Positions 24,516 to 35,860 of a stretch of DNA of 64,000 nucleotides are shown here, piece by piece (the stretch's first letter is position 1; every line of letters begins with the position of its first letter). A model generated the notes under the pieces. It did no database searches. It was not told where the DNA came from and was given only the letters and a program-made list of their open reading frames with translations. Made by a program: the position numbers and the translations under genes. Source of the DNA: Petunia secreta (Eukaryota; Streptophyta; Magnoliopsida; Solanales; Solanaceae); assembly GCA_029990175.1 (NCBI GenBank), contig JARKIP010000211.1:434001-498000 (forward strand), written 5' to 3'.

Positions 24516-25472
24516 ATTTAATCGTAATACTTTTAATTATGTACATCGTTGGTGTGTATTAATTGCCCTTTTGTCCTTCTTTCTACTCTTCTATGCTTCT
24601 GGAATAGTTGCACAGTTCTTTCTAGATAATACTTAAATCTAATGAAATTAAAGAAGAAAAACACTTTCAAATAAGATGAAAAGATCAAAGTGAATAGTGC
24701 CTTCTGCATTCCGTGAAATTTATTTAGTAAAAGTAGTAGGTGCTATCCTGAGTCATAAATTTGCATTGCTTGAAATATGATAAACTACTCTTACCAACTC
24801 TAAACAAACGAGTGGTCAGAGGATGTTTGAGCAAGTACATAAAGTTGGTCAAACCAAATTATAATTATTTTTGGATTACATTAAAACTATTTGTAAGTCA
24901 AAATCAACAATACATTAATCATCTAAAATTCGTAATTTTTCAGCTTATCAGCATGTTCTGTTTAAATGACATTATTACTAATTTAAATCTAAATATTTTC
25001 TTGTAATCTCCAAAATATCCTTCTCAAATAAAAAACCATAATTCGTTGTTTATTGCGTTTACATTGTTCACCTTTTTCTCTTGTAAAGATACTTTAATTC
25101 GGATTTTGGTAAATATCTTAAAAGATATTTTAGTTTTACCACTTCTATCCCCACATAAAACTTCTACATATAAATTCAGTTTTATCACTTGATGTTTATC
25201 CAATAATCAGCCAAATGGGTTCTAATTCCTCGTCAATAAATTTTAATAGTACCAATTTCTTATCATACTATTTGGGTTATCACACACTAAAATTGATTCT
25301 AAAATATTATTGCTTAACAAAAATAGTACTAGTTCTTATGCGAAGGAGTGAAGAATAATTTCAGTCAAGATACAAACTAGTATATATTAATTTTTGTCAT
25401 TGTGATTCTTGAAGGTCAATTCTCAATCGTATTGGTCAATTTTCTAAGATAGATTAGCTACTCAAGAGCAAA
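24208..25472. repeat. inverted repeat arms, about 75 bp each, 1.1 kb apart
   Basis: Arm 24208-24290 and arm 25395-25472 are inverted copies sharing TTGACCTTCAAGAATCACAA and AGAAAATTGA with flanking TAGCTAAT. The left arm lies within the small TIR element 24160-24515, so the pair is probably two copies of one repeat family in opposite orientation. 24516-25394 is AT-rich and non-coding. Confidence 0.6.
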
Positions 25473-25622
25473 AAATTTCACCTAGTGTCCTCAATAAGAC
25501 ATAGTCTTACCTAATTGCCCCCACTTACAAATATTTTAAGTAAATGCCCTCCACATCATACCCCCCTCCCTTATGAAAGGACTATTTTGCCCCCAACTTG
25601 TGTTAATTCACGCTGAAGGTTT
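25473..25622. other. intergenic target region, left part
   Basis: Short spacer between the TIR repeats and the Ogre-like element. Its last 30 bp (CAACTTGTGTTAATTCACGC and following) recur at 41846-41880, showing that both big insertions hit a two-copy tandem repeat of about 80 bp. Confidence 0.6.
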
Positions 25623-26273
25623 TGTCGTACCCCGTTTTTCGATCTCGGATCAAGTTCAAAGGTCGGGTTTGACTAGGTGACTCGGTTGAGTCGGTTTTGG
25701 AGTCGCCACCTAATAAATTTGCATAACAGGTGTATCAGGTCACCTAAAATTTCTGGATTTCTAAAGTTAACTCCGGGTAAGTCTTACTAACAAAGATTTT
25801 ACGGTAAGAAGCCCTTGTGACTCGGGAAGAAGGTGTTAGGCACTTCCCGAGTCCCCCGAAAAAATGGTTCCTGACCAGATTTATATCTTTGGGATTAAGG
25901 CTAAAACATAAAATATTGACAAAATCAAAAAGTCAAAGATATAATTTTAATTTAAGAGAAAGCATATCAAAGTAAAGCTAAATTCCAATTATGTTTCAAT
26001 TAAAGGATATTTCTAAAAAAAAATGCAAACTTGGCGGATTCCAAAGTTAGTTTGAAAAAGTTTAAATGTTCCTAAAATACACTAAATTCTCTAAATGAAG
26101 GGACAAGGAGAATTTTAGTGATTTTAGAAATGTTAGCCACTTTAAGCGGTAGTATGACATTAGTTGTCAAGTACCATTGCTCGTGTGGCTATTGTTGTGA
26201 GGTCGCGTTAATGCATATAGATATAGATATTGTATAGATGTAAATAATACTTCAAATAAAACAAAATATGCAA

Positions 26274-26276
<3 letters not shown>

Positions 26277-26312
<36 letters not shown>
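26277..26312. repeat. (TA)n microsatellite
   Basis: Uninterrupted TA repeat inside the 4.0-kb LTR. Confidence 0.95.
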
Positions 26313-26316
<4 letters not shown>

Positions 26317-27696
26317 ATTTTGAAAGAAAGTAGTGACAAATAGTGTATAGGAAAAAAGTAATGTAATTTTAAAGATGAAATTATAACAATATATGAAAAT
26401 AAGATAATTAGAATGATTAGTATATTATACAATGAGTTAATATATAAGTTTTTAGCTAATCCTTTTGAAAAGACAATATAAGTGTATAAATTTATAGGAC
26501 TTGACTTCCAAAGTCCTTACTCCCTTTTCAAACTATTGGTTAGTTTGCAAGAGATTCAAAAAAAAAAAAAAAAAAGTAGTTTAAAATCAATCGTTATAAA
26601 ACAGACCGTGGATTTAAAATCTGGCCAGATTTGATTTTGCAGAAACAGCCCCTTTTGCAAATTTATCTGTTTGCTGAAATAGCCACTTTTCACTTAAAAA
26701 TTCTAAATTCTCTACAAACCCTGTCATAACTTGCAAAAATTAGATTTCTGTTAGTTTACATAAACAGTCCGGTATTCAGAAAAAATTTCCAGATTTTAGC
26801 TTTTGCATAAATAGTCCAGATTTCGGATTGGGTTGCAATTCTAGCCCCTTTTTCGTTTTTTGCAGAAAACATCCCCTCTAACAAACTGGTGTTAAACCTG
26901 CCATGTTTTACACAAATTTCAGATTCTAAGCTTTCAAAAATAGACCTATTTCAGGTTTCTAATTTAGAGCACATGCATAACAAAGTATAGGGATAGAAAA
27001 TAGCCCCTTTATAGCCGTTTTAGCACTTAATAGTGCCACTGCTGCCTTCAAACCTGCTTCGCACTTTATGGTGCTCAGTTTATATACACACCAAGGGGAA
27101 TTCCTATTAAATACAACAAAGGGTCTAGGAGGCAAACATGTATACATAGGAAAAAAGAGAAAATGTGCACTGGATGCACATAGTGAACTGTCAAGTTCAT
27201 ACTGCCCTGCTCCGTGAACAACTAGATGTTTCTAGAGTTTCCACATCAAAGATTAATTCCCTGCAATTGAAAGACTCGATAATAGTATAACCTTTTGGGC
27301 TATCCAACTTTAACAGGACCTACAATAAAGGTTAGTAGTAGCCAAGCAATGGCCTGACAAATATACATTCACAGAGGAGGAAACATGCCTGCAGATATCG
27401 TTCATACTTGCAATAAAATCTATCTATCTAAAATTATAAGAAAAAGTTATTCATTTGGCTTAGCATAATACCTTCAGTATACTAAGCAAGAAAAGAGAAG
27501 CCGAAAAGAAAAGTGTCGCTGCAATAGAGTCAAACAACCGGTTCCCAAGGCTTTGCCTTGGCTTTTAGCCAGCAAAACAGAGGTTAGAGCAAAGAAGACT
27601 AAAAAGACGATTCTGCTTTTGTGATTAAGAAAGACACAAAGTAGAGTGTAGAGTATTTTCAGTTTGTGAAGTGACTGGAACTGTGTCTGAAGTATA

Positions 27697-27742
27697 GAGA
27701 AGAAGAAGAAGAAGAAGAAGAAGAAGAAGAAGAAGAAGAAGA
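27697..27742. repeat. (GAA)n microsatellite
   Basis: About fifteen perfect GAA/AGA triplets inside the 4.0-kb LTR. Confidence 0.95.
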
Positions 27743-29638
27743 GACTCTGGTATCCTCTATGTATTCAGAGTGTATTTCAGTGTGTGTAAGCTGTCCAGAG
27801 TGTGTGTGATGGGCTGATTTAAATAAGACTAGGGAGTAGTCTGTTGGGATTTTAAAAATTCGGTAGCAAATGAAAGCAAGATCAGTAATTTTAATAAAAG
27901 GGAAGTTGAGGATATTTTGTCAATTAGACCAAAAAACTAAGGAAGATAGTACAACCTTTATTTCTTCCAAAAATACACCACCCATTTGAAATTTGAAACT
28001 AAAGATATTTCTTTTGATTTAGGAAATCAGTCATGTACCAAAAAATATAGTGTTCACACATGTACTTATACATATGGTAGGAGAAATGTCAATCTATCAA
28101 TTAAGCTTAGGAAAAGGAATCATTTTACTGTTATGCGAATGAAAGTATGCTAAGACAAGGTTACAAGTTTGCTCTTTATCAATTTTCAAATTTGTAAACC
28201 AGTAAAAAATTTGACTATACAGCCTATGACCAGTAGTCTACTATTGTTTCCTGTTACAAGTGCTAATATACAAACCAGTTTTCAGTAGTAAAAAAAATGT
28301 CAGTCTCCAGACGATCATGCAATTGTCCGTAAATTATCACTTCAATACATTCACATTGTAACAGCCTATACAAGTCAGATTTTATCCATCATTTTCATGT
28401 TAACAATTTCTCACAAATTTAAATGTACAGGCATACTGAACATGGCATGTATTTTTTTAGTGCAATACTCACAATGAATAGGCATGGATTCAAATAATTT
28501 TAGAAAAACATAAAGGAAGAATAAAAAGAACAAAATTATACGTCACCGAATCGGGTCGGGTCGACTCGGATCTGGGCCTGTTTCTTGCTTTCTGGTGATT
28601 TGTGTTTAATTCTTGAACGAGCTAAATCAGTGCGTATCCCATCTTATTTGCTCCGGATTCAACGAGATTTGCTCGATTCCTTCTTCTTCCTTTTCGGTTT
28701 CCATAGAAAGAGAGAAGGGCATTTGTTTTCCCTTTTTTCTGTGTGAAAACGATAAGGGAGAGAGAGAGAGACGAGCGGAGGGTCGCCGGATTTGGTGGCG
28801 GGGGAGACGCGGTGGACTGGCGTGGCGTATCTAGACGGGGATCGGGGAAAAGGGGAGAGAGGATGAGGAGGGCGCCAGCTGAAGAGTTTTGGGGAGAGAG
28901 GGAGTAATGTGTTTAGGGTTTTGGAAGTGAGGTGTGTGTAGATAGATGTATAAGGGAGAAATAATGTAGGCCGTTAGATAAAACGAGTGGAGGGCTCAGA
29001 TTTAGCCACGTAGGCGCGTGTGTCTGTGGTGTATATATGCGTGTAGGATCATATATCTGAAGTGTAAAGGTACAATGTGCTTTGGGGGGTTGTACCAGAT
29101 GCTAGAGTGAGTTGTACGCATGCTAGGAGTGTATTTAGTGAGGTGTAAGCTTAGGTGGAGTATATGTGGTGTATATGTGGACAAAATATGATGATGAGGA
29201 CTAAATGTAATAGGAATGTGATTGTAAAATAGCAAAATGACCAGTATTTAATTAAAATACTTACAAATATAAATAAATAGTATAAAAATAAGAAATTTTG
29301 TAAATAATTATAAATAAATATATTTAATTATAAATAAATATTGATGACCACAAAAAATACTAATTAGATATAAATAGCCACAAATAATTATTAAATAGTG
29401 TCATAATGCATTAAATTACATAAATGGCACGCGTATTTTAGAAAATGGCCTAAATAAATGTAATTACGTAATTATAATCGCAATTAAATAAATATTATAT
29501 AAATAGGGGATTAATAATAATATTACACACGTAAATGCATGTTGTCTAATGCAGTTTTGTTTGGAAAATTACTATTATAGATTTTAATTAAATATACACA
29601 AATTGCGAAAAATGGAGGGACCAAATTGGGTGTCAACA

Positions 29639-29652
29639 GCTGCCCCTCTTTG
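29639..29652 (-). promoter_or_regulatory. polypurine tract of the Ogre-like element
   Basis: Minus strand reads GGCAAAGAGGGGCAGC immediately before the LTR start TGTTGACACCC, as expected for the plus-strand primer tract. Confidence 0.65.
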
Positions 29653-29774
29653 CCCGGGGATGATGAAAGAGTCTTCGAGCAAAGACGTTGATAGTGCGGC
29701 CAATTTTGTCACGACTGGGAGGCATTTCAAAGGAGAAATGGGAGTTTTGGGGTGTTTTTTTGCCGAACTCCGGT

Positions 29775-29840
29775 CTTTGAGTTGCCTACATATCTCGAGT
29801 TTCACGAGAATCAGGCCGTGTGTAGTTCTAGAATGGCGTG
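29775..29840 (-). repeat. recurrent Ogre motif, copy 3
   Basis: Minus strand carries GAACTACACACGGCCTGATT then ATATGTAGGCAACTC, a diverged copy of the motif at 33835-33900 and 31825-31890. It lies in the 3' part of the element near the polypurine tract. Confidence 0.55.
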
Positions 29841-30540
29841 TTGCCTGTGTGAGATATGCACGATTTTGGATGTCAAGAGTTAATTTGTCCAAGTATGAAA
29901 GATTCAAATTGGTGTGTGCTTTGAAATTTAATGACATATTGCGGAGTAAGCACGATAAATTTGCATGATTCAAACGAATGGGCACAATTGAGCACGAAAA
30001 CATGCACGATTCATACAAGGTAAGTGTAAATTGGACAGAATACAAACTGACTTCCTAATAAAAGATTAGGCAGATTACTTGTTTGCATATGAGAGGTTTT
30101 AGATTTGAGCGGGGAACAAAATAATTTGATGACGTGGTAAAAGCATAATCGAAGGGACTAAGCTTTTCGAATGGAGTTTTAAAATGGTGTATAATACGTA
30201 TTAGAAATTTTGTGATTGCACAATTTCGGTATAGGGAAATGATTTTGAAAACAAGTGTGAGAGATTGAGGAAGGGCTCAAAGGGATGGTCTTATAGCGTT
30301 GCCCCATATGTTGTCGTATTTGTTGTGTAATTACTATTTTGTGCCTGCACTCAAAGAAAGATTTGTGAGTTGTGGGGAGAGGGAAAGGGTTGATTTGTGC
30401 ATCCTCCTCATTGTTGCATCTTGGGGCTTGTGGATATCGATTTTTCAGTGAATTTTGAGGGAAAGCCCCAGTGTCGTCTTGCATCTTTTTGGAATTTTTG
30501 AGGGGATCCTCAAAAATTCTGCCCCAGTTTATTGCCTTTA

Positions 30541-30739
30541 ATAGATCACCTTACTGTAAATAGTGCCTGCAAAACAAAACACGTGTATGTCCAATTCTAA
30601 GGTGGACGAGCCTAATAGAAGTGCTTGCAAAAATAAAATAAAATATATATGAATAATTATAAGGCAGATGGGCCTATTATAGTAGTGCCTGCAAAACAAA
30701 ATATATGTGATGTCCTATTCTAAGGCGGACAGGCCTAAT
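30541..30739. repeat. irregular repeats preceding the 29-bp array
   Basis: Three loose units carry TAGTGCCTGCAAAACAAAA and TAAGGCGGACAGGCCTAATA variants. The second half (GG..GA..GGCCTAATA) resembles the core of the following 29-bp unit, so the array may have grown from it. Confidence 0.5.
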
Positions 30740-31465
30740 AGTCATATTCTAAGCCTGAGGGGGCTCATCGTCATATTTTAAGCCTGACGAGGCTAATCAT
30801 CATATTTTAAGCCTGACGAGGCTAGTCGTCATATCATAAGCCTGTCATATTTTAAGCCTGACGGGACTAGTCGTCATATTTTAAGCCTGACGAGGCTAGT
30901 CGTCATATTTTAAGCCTGACGAGGCTATTCATCATATTGTAAGCCTGTCATATTTTAAGCCTGGCGAGGCTAGTCGTCATATTTTAAGCCTGACGAGGCT
31001 AGTCGTCATATTTTAAGCCTGACGAGGCTAGTTGTCATATTTTAAGCCTGACGTAGCTAGTCGTCATATTTTAAGCCTGACGTGGCTAGTCGTCATATTT
31101 TAAGCCTGACGAGGCTATTTGTCATATTGTAAGCCTATCATATTTTAAGCCTGACGGGGCTAGTCGTCATATTTTAAGCCTGGTGTGGCTAATCGTCATA
31201 TTTTAAGCCTGACGAGGCTAGTCGTCATATTTTAAGCCTGACGTGGCTAGTCGTCATATTTTAAGCCTGACGAGGCTAGTCGTCATATTTTAAGTCTGAC
31301 GAGGCTACTCGTCATATTTTAAGCCTGACGTGGCTAGTCGTCATATTTTAAGCCTGACGAGGCTACTCGTCATATTTTAAGCCTGACGAGGCTAATCGTC
31401 ATATTTTAAGCCTGACGAGGCTAATCGTCATATTTTAAGCCTGACGAGGCTAAGCGTCGTATTAA
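30740..31465. repeat. 29-bp tandem array, about two dozen units
   Basis: Units contain CATATTTTAAGCCTGACGAG followed by GCTAGTCGT, with a strict 29-bp period over most of the array and a few truncated units (about 30845, 30950, 31135). Each has the inverted pair AGCCT...AGGCT around GACG, so every unit can fold as a small hairpin. There are no spacers between units. It lies between gag module B and the polypurine tract, where Ogre/Tat elements often carry tandem repeats. Confidence 0.95.
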
Positions 31466-31824
31466 AGGTGCCATGTCCAAAAGCTTGTAAGTGCATTCCT
31501 CTAGTGCATGTTCGGTATTGGAACCGGAGTTAATCATTCTCAGATTATTGTATTGCCTGCGAGTCTTGTATTTGTAAGAAAAGATCTGCTCTCAAAGAAA
31601 AAGTTGTTAATTGAAAACAAAGTGGTTGCCTTGCATTGAACACCCGAGTGTCGGCTTGAATCTGCATTTGTCCTTTGATGTGATATCTTTGAAAATCTTT
31701 GTTATTCGATCGATCATGTAGATACTTCTTCCATTTTAGGTTGAAAACTTTTGAGTGAGTGTATCGGATTAGGAGGATGTCCCAAAATTTGTGCTTATCT
31801 TGGCTAGGAGAAAATGAAAATTTT

Positions 31825-31890
31825 ATTATAATGAAACCCTGCCCAAGTAGGCTGCTTATACATCTTGTCAATCAAGTCATAGATAGTTCA
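31825..31890 (-). repeat. recurrent Ogre motif, copy 2
   Basis: Minus strand reads CTGAACTATCTATGACTTGA then GATGTATAAGCAGCCTAC. This is the most diverged copy; it directly follows gag module B in transcription order. Confidence 0.5.
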
Positions 31891-31966
31891 GGTACAAAGT
31901 AGGGATAAAGGGCAAAAGAGTAGTCAGATGCAGAGATGGTACATTTTGCATTGTGATGGGTTGCCT

Positions 31967-33341
31967 TCATGTGTTGCGCTTTCTCTTCAAATGCCTCAGA
32001 GCTATCTTCGATGGATTGCCTTGAACATAGACTGTGTTTGCAGCTTGAGAGTTGGAACTGTCATTTGGTGGTTCTTGTTGTACTGTTATCTTGCCTTTTT
32101 CAATCAAGTTCTGAATTTTGTGCTTCAGTGCTGGACATTCTTCAGTGTCATGACCTTGAATATTCGAATGATATGTGCAAGTCTTTGATGGATCAAAATC
32201 CGAACGAGGAACCCCTCCACTTCTCGGCTGCAATATCCCTTGATCCCTTAGTCTTTCAAATATACTTGTCAAAGATTCAGCTAGACGAGTAAATGTGCGA
32301 GATTTCATCTTTTTTATCTGGTGCCGATTGCGTTGAGCTTGATAAGGTTTTTGTTGAAAATCCTGATGGTGGGGAGGTTGTCTAGTGTGTAAGTCAGGAG
32401 TATCACGAAATCGTAGATTCCGTTGATTCTGGTTGTACGGTGGTTGGTGCGCAGTCATGGCGACTAATGTGTTGTCTTCTTCATTACTTTGCAAATTCTC
32501 AAGTGCCTCCGGTTGAAAATGTTGATTAACATAGTGCATTGTTGAACTTCCAATGATCTTCCCTTCTTGGATGCCAATTTCGAGTTCCTTTATTATTCGA
32601 ATCAGACTGGGAAAGTCGTGTGCCTGAACGCCGAGCAATTTCTCATAGTAAATCCCTTCTTGGATTTGGATGAAAGTTGAAACTAACTGTTCTTCAGGTA
32701 AAGGAGGGTGTATCTTGGAAGCTTCGATTCTCCATCGGGTAGCATATTCTTCAAAAGACTCGTGTTGCATTCTTTTGACTTTGTGCATCTCATATAGGTG
32801 CAAGTCCTTTCGGATGTTGAACTTGTATTGATCGACATAATCTCGGGCCAAATCTTCCCAAGTGTGCCATTTGCTAAAATCTTGTTTGGTGTACCAAATG
32901 AGTACTAATCCAGATAAACATTGAATGAACAATTGCATTCTGATAGCCTCGATATGTCCAACTCCAATTAGCATGTTACTGTAGTCTTTCAAATGATAGA
33001 AAGGATTCCCTGTTCCATCAAAAGTGCTGAATTTTGGAATTTTGTATCCATACGATAGCTCAACATACAGATGTAGACACAAATCCTTATACCTCAAACT
33101 TTGAATATTTCCTTAAACTCATCTCTTCTTTTACGACCATTTCTAGATTATGGAGCTTTTCATTTAAACCATCTTGTTCATTTGGCTGGATTTCTTTTCC
33201 GCGCTTCTTATGCGGGTATACCGCCAGCTGATTCTGTTTGTCCTTTATCTCAACTTGGATAGTAGAATCAAAATTTCCCAACTTTGTTTGCTGTTCTGAG
33301 GTCTTTGTTCTAGAGGTGAATGTTTTAACTTTGCCTGTCAT
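31967..33341 (-). pseudogene. Ogre-like gag, module B
   Basis: The N-terminal part (33341-33087) is charged. After a frame break the long frame 33097-31967 carries the gag core: IPKFSTFDGTGNPFYHLKDY, LSGLVLIWYTKQDFSKW, then ESFEEYATRWRIEASKIHPP and GIYYEKLLGVQAHDFPSLIR. The C-terminal part has the finger-like C-x2-H-x5-GHDTEEC motif (CTYHSNIQGHDTEEC). Gag forms the virus-like particle and binds the element RNA. This module is nearly full length for a Tat gag, apart from the break. It is clearly diverged from module A, so it is not a recent tandem copy. Confidence 0.85.
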
Positions 33342-33834
33342 TTCAGCTTCTTCTTAATGCAGATTCTTTGCCAATTTCGGTGTTCAAATGCTAGACAACC
33401 TTTAACAAAATGACAAAATATGCAAAACAGAGTTAGTATATTATGGACATATATGCAGCTAAGAGGATGCCTAGAAAGCATATAATAGACTAATGCTTGA
33501 ACTAGACACTATGACAAATGGTATAGAGATTATAAAGGATTGCTTGAGTGCTTTATGTAGCAGTCAAGGCAAAGATTTGGTTGATGAATCATTGACAAGG
33601 ATGTTGCGATGAATTGTGCAAGGTTAAGGAAAAGGTTGGGTGTTGTATGACCAAAAGGGAGGTCGGCTCTTGTCGAACGATTTCCTTTGTAAATTGAGCA
33701 TGTACCAGTGCATATACATTCTCGAAAGACACTTCATTATTGTCTTTCATGCTTAGTGCTAACCAAATGCTGCATTTCCGAACTTTGCACCAACTCTCCT
33801 TATTGGGCAAAATAAAATTTTTATTATAAAGGGA

Positions 33835-33900
33835 CCGAACCCGATATGGGCTGCCTACGTATCCTGCTACTGACAGGAATCAGGTCAAGCGTAGTTCAAA
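33835..33900 (-). repeat. recurrent Ogre motif, copy 1
   Basis: Minus strand reads GAACTACGCTTGACCTGATT, then GGATACGTAGGCAGCCCATA. It follows gag module A. I recognise the wording as common in plant Ogre/Tat elements; its role is not known to me. Confidence 0.6.
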
Positions 33901-34017
33901 ATACATAAAGGGGAAATCTTAAAGACATGTGCCATAAAGCTTGCTTAGAAAGTAAAATAAATGTCTCCAAAGATTATGCAACTTAGAAGCTCTCTTCTTG
34001 TGCTCAGAGGTCTGTCA

Positions 34018-35454
34018 TTAAACTGCTGCCTCTTTGACTTGGTCATCTGCAATTGCTTCGTCATTAGCATTTTCAATTTTGATTTGCGCAGACTTAATCA
34101 ACTCTTCAATCTTCTCTTTAAAAGCAAAACACTTCTCAATATCATGCCCCTGCATGCCTGAATGGTAAACACATGATTTCTTCATATCTGCTTTCCACGG
34201 TTCCTTGTAAATTTTCCTTTCAATAGGGTGCACTATCCTTACATCTTTCAACCTTTCGTACAAACTTGGATATGATCCACCAATGGGAGTGAACTTGCGA
34301 GAAGCATCGCGAGAGGAACTCTTAGTGCTATTTGTTGGCTTCTGATAAGAAATTGGGTTAACTGCCTGTGAGCAAACTTCAATTGTTGGCATAAAGGTCA
34401 GAGGTTGGCACCACATAAGTTGAGGTTTTCCCTTTGGTACTTCGACTATCTCGCCACTTTCCACTAAACTCTGAATCTCCTTTTTTAGAGTGGTGCACTC
34501 ATTAGTGTCATGGCCTGGTATGTTGGAGTGAAATGCACAATGTTTGGTTGAATCAAAGTGGGGTGGTAGTGGGGTAAAGACTTCTCCACGTTGCGGCTGC
34601 AACATCCCGATAGACTTAAGTTTCTCAAATAGAACAATCAGTGATTCATGCAAAGAGATGATAGCTTAGTTATTAAGAGATATTGGGATAGGGCTTGGGG
34701 TTTTGGTAACGGTAGCTTTCCCCTTCTTTGTAACGTTCATATCCTTGGATTGTGCTTCAGTCAAATTATTGCCCAATACCTTTTCAGAAATCGGTTCCAT
34801 AACACTTTTCCTTTTCAACAAGCTATTGCATGCACGGTGGTCGCCATAGGATTTATATCGGTTAATAAAGGCTTCGACCAGGTCGCTCCAAGAAGTCCAT
34901 TTGCTTGTGTCTTGCCCTATGTACCAAATCAATACTGACCCTGCGAGTGTTTTAACAAATAGCTTTCTCTTGAGTTCGTCATCGTGTTCCATACTTTCTA
35001 GTTGGTGCAGATATGCTCCCAAATATACATGAGGATTTTTAGTTCCATAATACAACGGAAGTTTCGTCACCATGCTGATATCCGATTGTTGTGCGTAAAT
35101 CTTTGCAACATTTGGTGGATTCTCCTCACTTCTCATCTCCTGATTGCCTCCTGCTAACTTTTTGAATGCTCTTTCAACCATGGAAGAATGTAAATTTCGA
35201 AAATACTTTGGATCACACTCATGTATGGCGGGCGGTGCAATAGTGTAGACTGGAGCACTAAAGTGATCCTCGAACATTGGTTTCGGGAATTCTTGTGGCA
35301 TGTCAGAGGTGCCCTTGAGGCCGATCATCACTCCTCTTACCCTGTCAATTTTCTGCTCCATACGTATAATACTTGCCGCGACAACCCCATCTTGCTTTGA
35401 CAAATCACTAATAAGTGCACTCTGCTTAGCCATGTCTTCTATTTTAGTGTTCAA
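34018..35454 (-). pseudogene. Ogre-like gag, module A, internally deleted
   Basis: Frame 35454-34666 has a coiled-coil-like start (MNTKIEDMAKQSALISDLSK), a Pro-rich region, then the gag core LPLYYGTKNPHVYLGAYLHQ, LAGSVLIWYIGQDTSKW and LVEAFINRYKSYGDH. The conserved middle that module B retains (EEYATRW) is missing. After a stop, 34653-34018 continues with two finger-like motifs, CAFHSNIPGHDTNEC and CVYHSGMQGHDIEKC, typical of Ogre gag. An internal deletion and the stop make it non-functional on its own. Confidence 0.85.
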
Positions 35455-35860
35455 CTTGAGCCGACCTTTTACAAAGGAAGTTTTTTTTTAGTTAGGAAGT
35501 AATCAGAATGTGCAAAAGATCAGAAAAGTAGGGTTATATGCATTGGGGAGATATTGAATTTGGGGAAAAGATTCATTCAGGTAGAGATAGAGAGAGAGAG
35601 AGAGCAACAAACGAGTTCATGCAATGCACACATATCAAGTAACGAATGCATCCTATAATGCGAAAAATCATTTTACGCACGATGCTTTTGAAAAGCTCTT
35701 TGTGCCGCATGTCTCATTTCATTTGCTAACAAAATAGGGAGCCTAAGAGATAATATTGCATTTATTGGATCTTATTACATTGGATGATAATGAAATAGTG
35801 TAAAAAGCGGAAAAGACTAAATATTGCGAAGAAATTAGATCATGGCCAAATAAACATCTT

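Larger units (their letters stand above)
25623..29638 (-). mobile_element. 3' LTR of the Ogre-like element (4.0 kb)
   Basis: The outer end is TGTCGTACCCCG in plus-strand view and the inner end GGGTGTCAACA. The first 250 bp share ordered blocks with the other LTR (GAGTCGCCACCTAA, GGTGTTAGGCAC), and so do the last 70 bp, but the middle is largely unrelated. It holds microsatellites and no ORF with a recognisable product. GC-rich CT/GA stretches around 28540-28900 may be the LTR promoter region. Confidence 0.75.

Noticed and set aside
28613..28834. Small frame with an Arg/Gly-rich end in the 4-kb LTR
   Set aside because: It lies in a GA-rich promoter-like stretch of the LTR, shows no domain and has no partner in the other LTR.
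30740..31465. Regular 29-bp repeats that by unit length could suggest a CRISPR array
   Set aside because: There are no spacers: the units are directly adjacent, the DNA is from a plant nucleus, and the array lies inside a retrotransposon. It is a tandem repeat.
34648..34938. Plus-strand frames over the gag and ORF1 region of the Ogre-like element
   Set aside because: Antisense shadows of the minus-strand retrotransposon genes; no family motifs.
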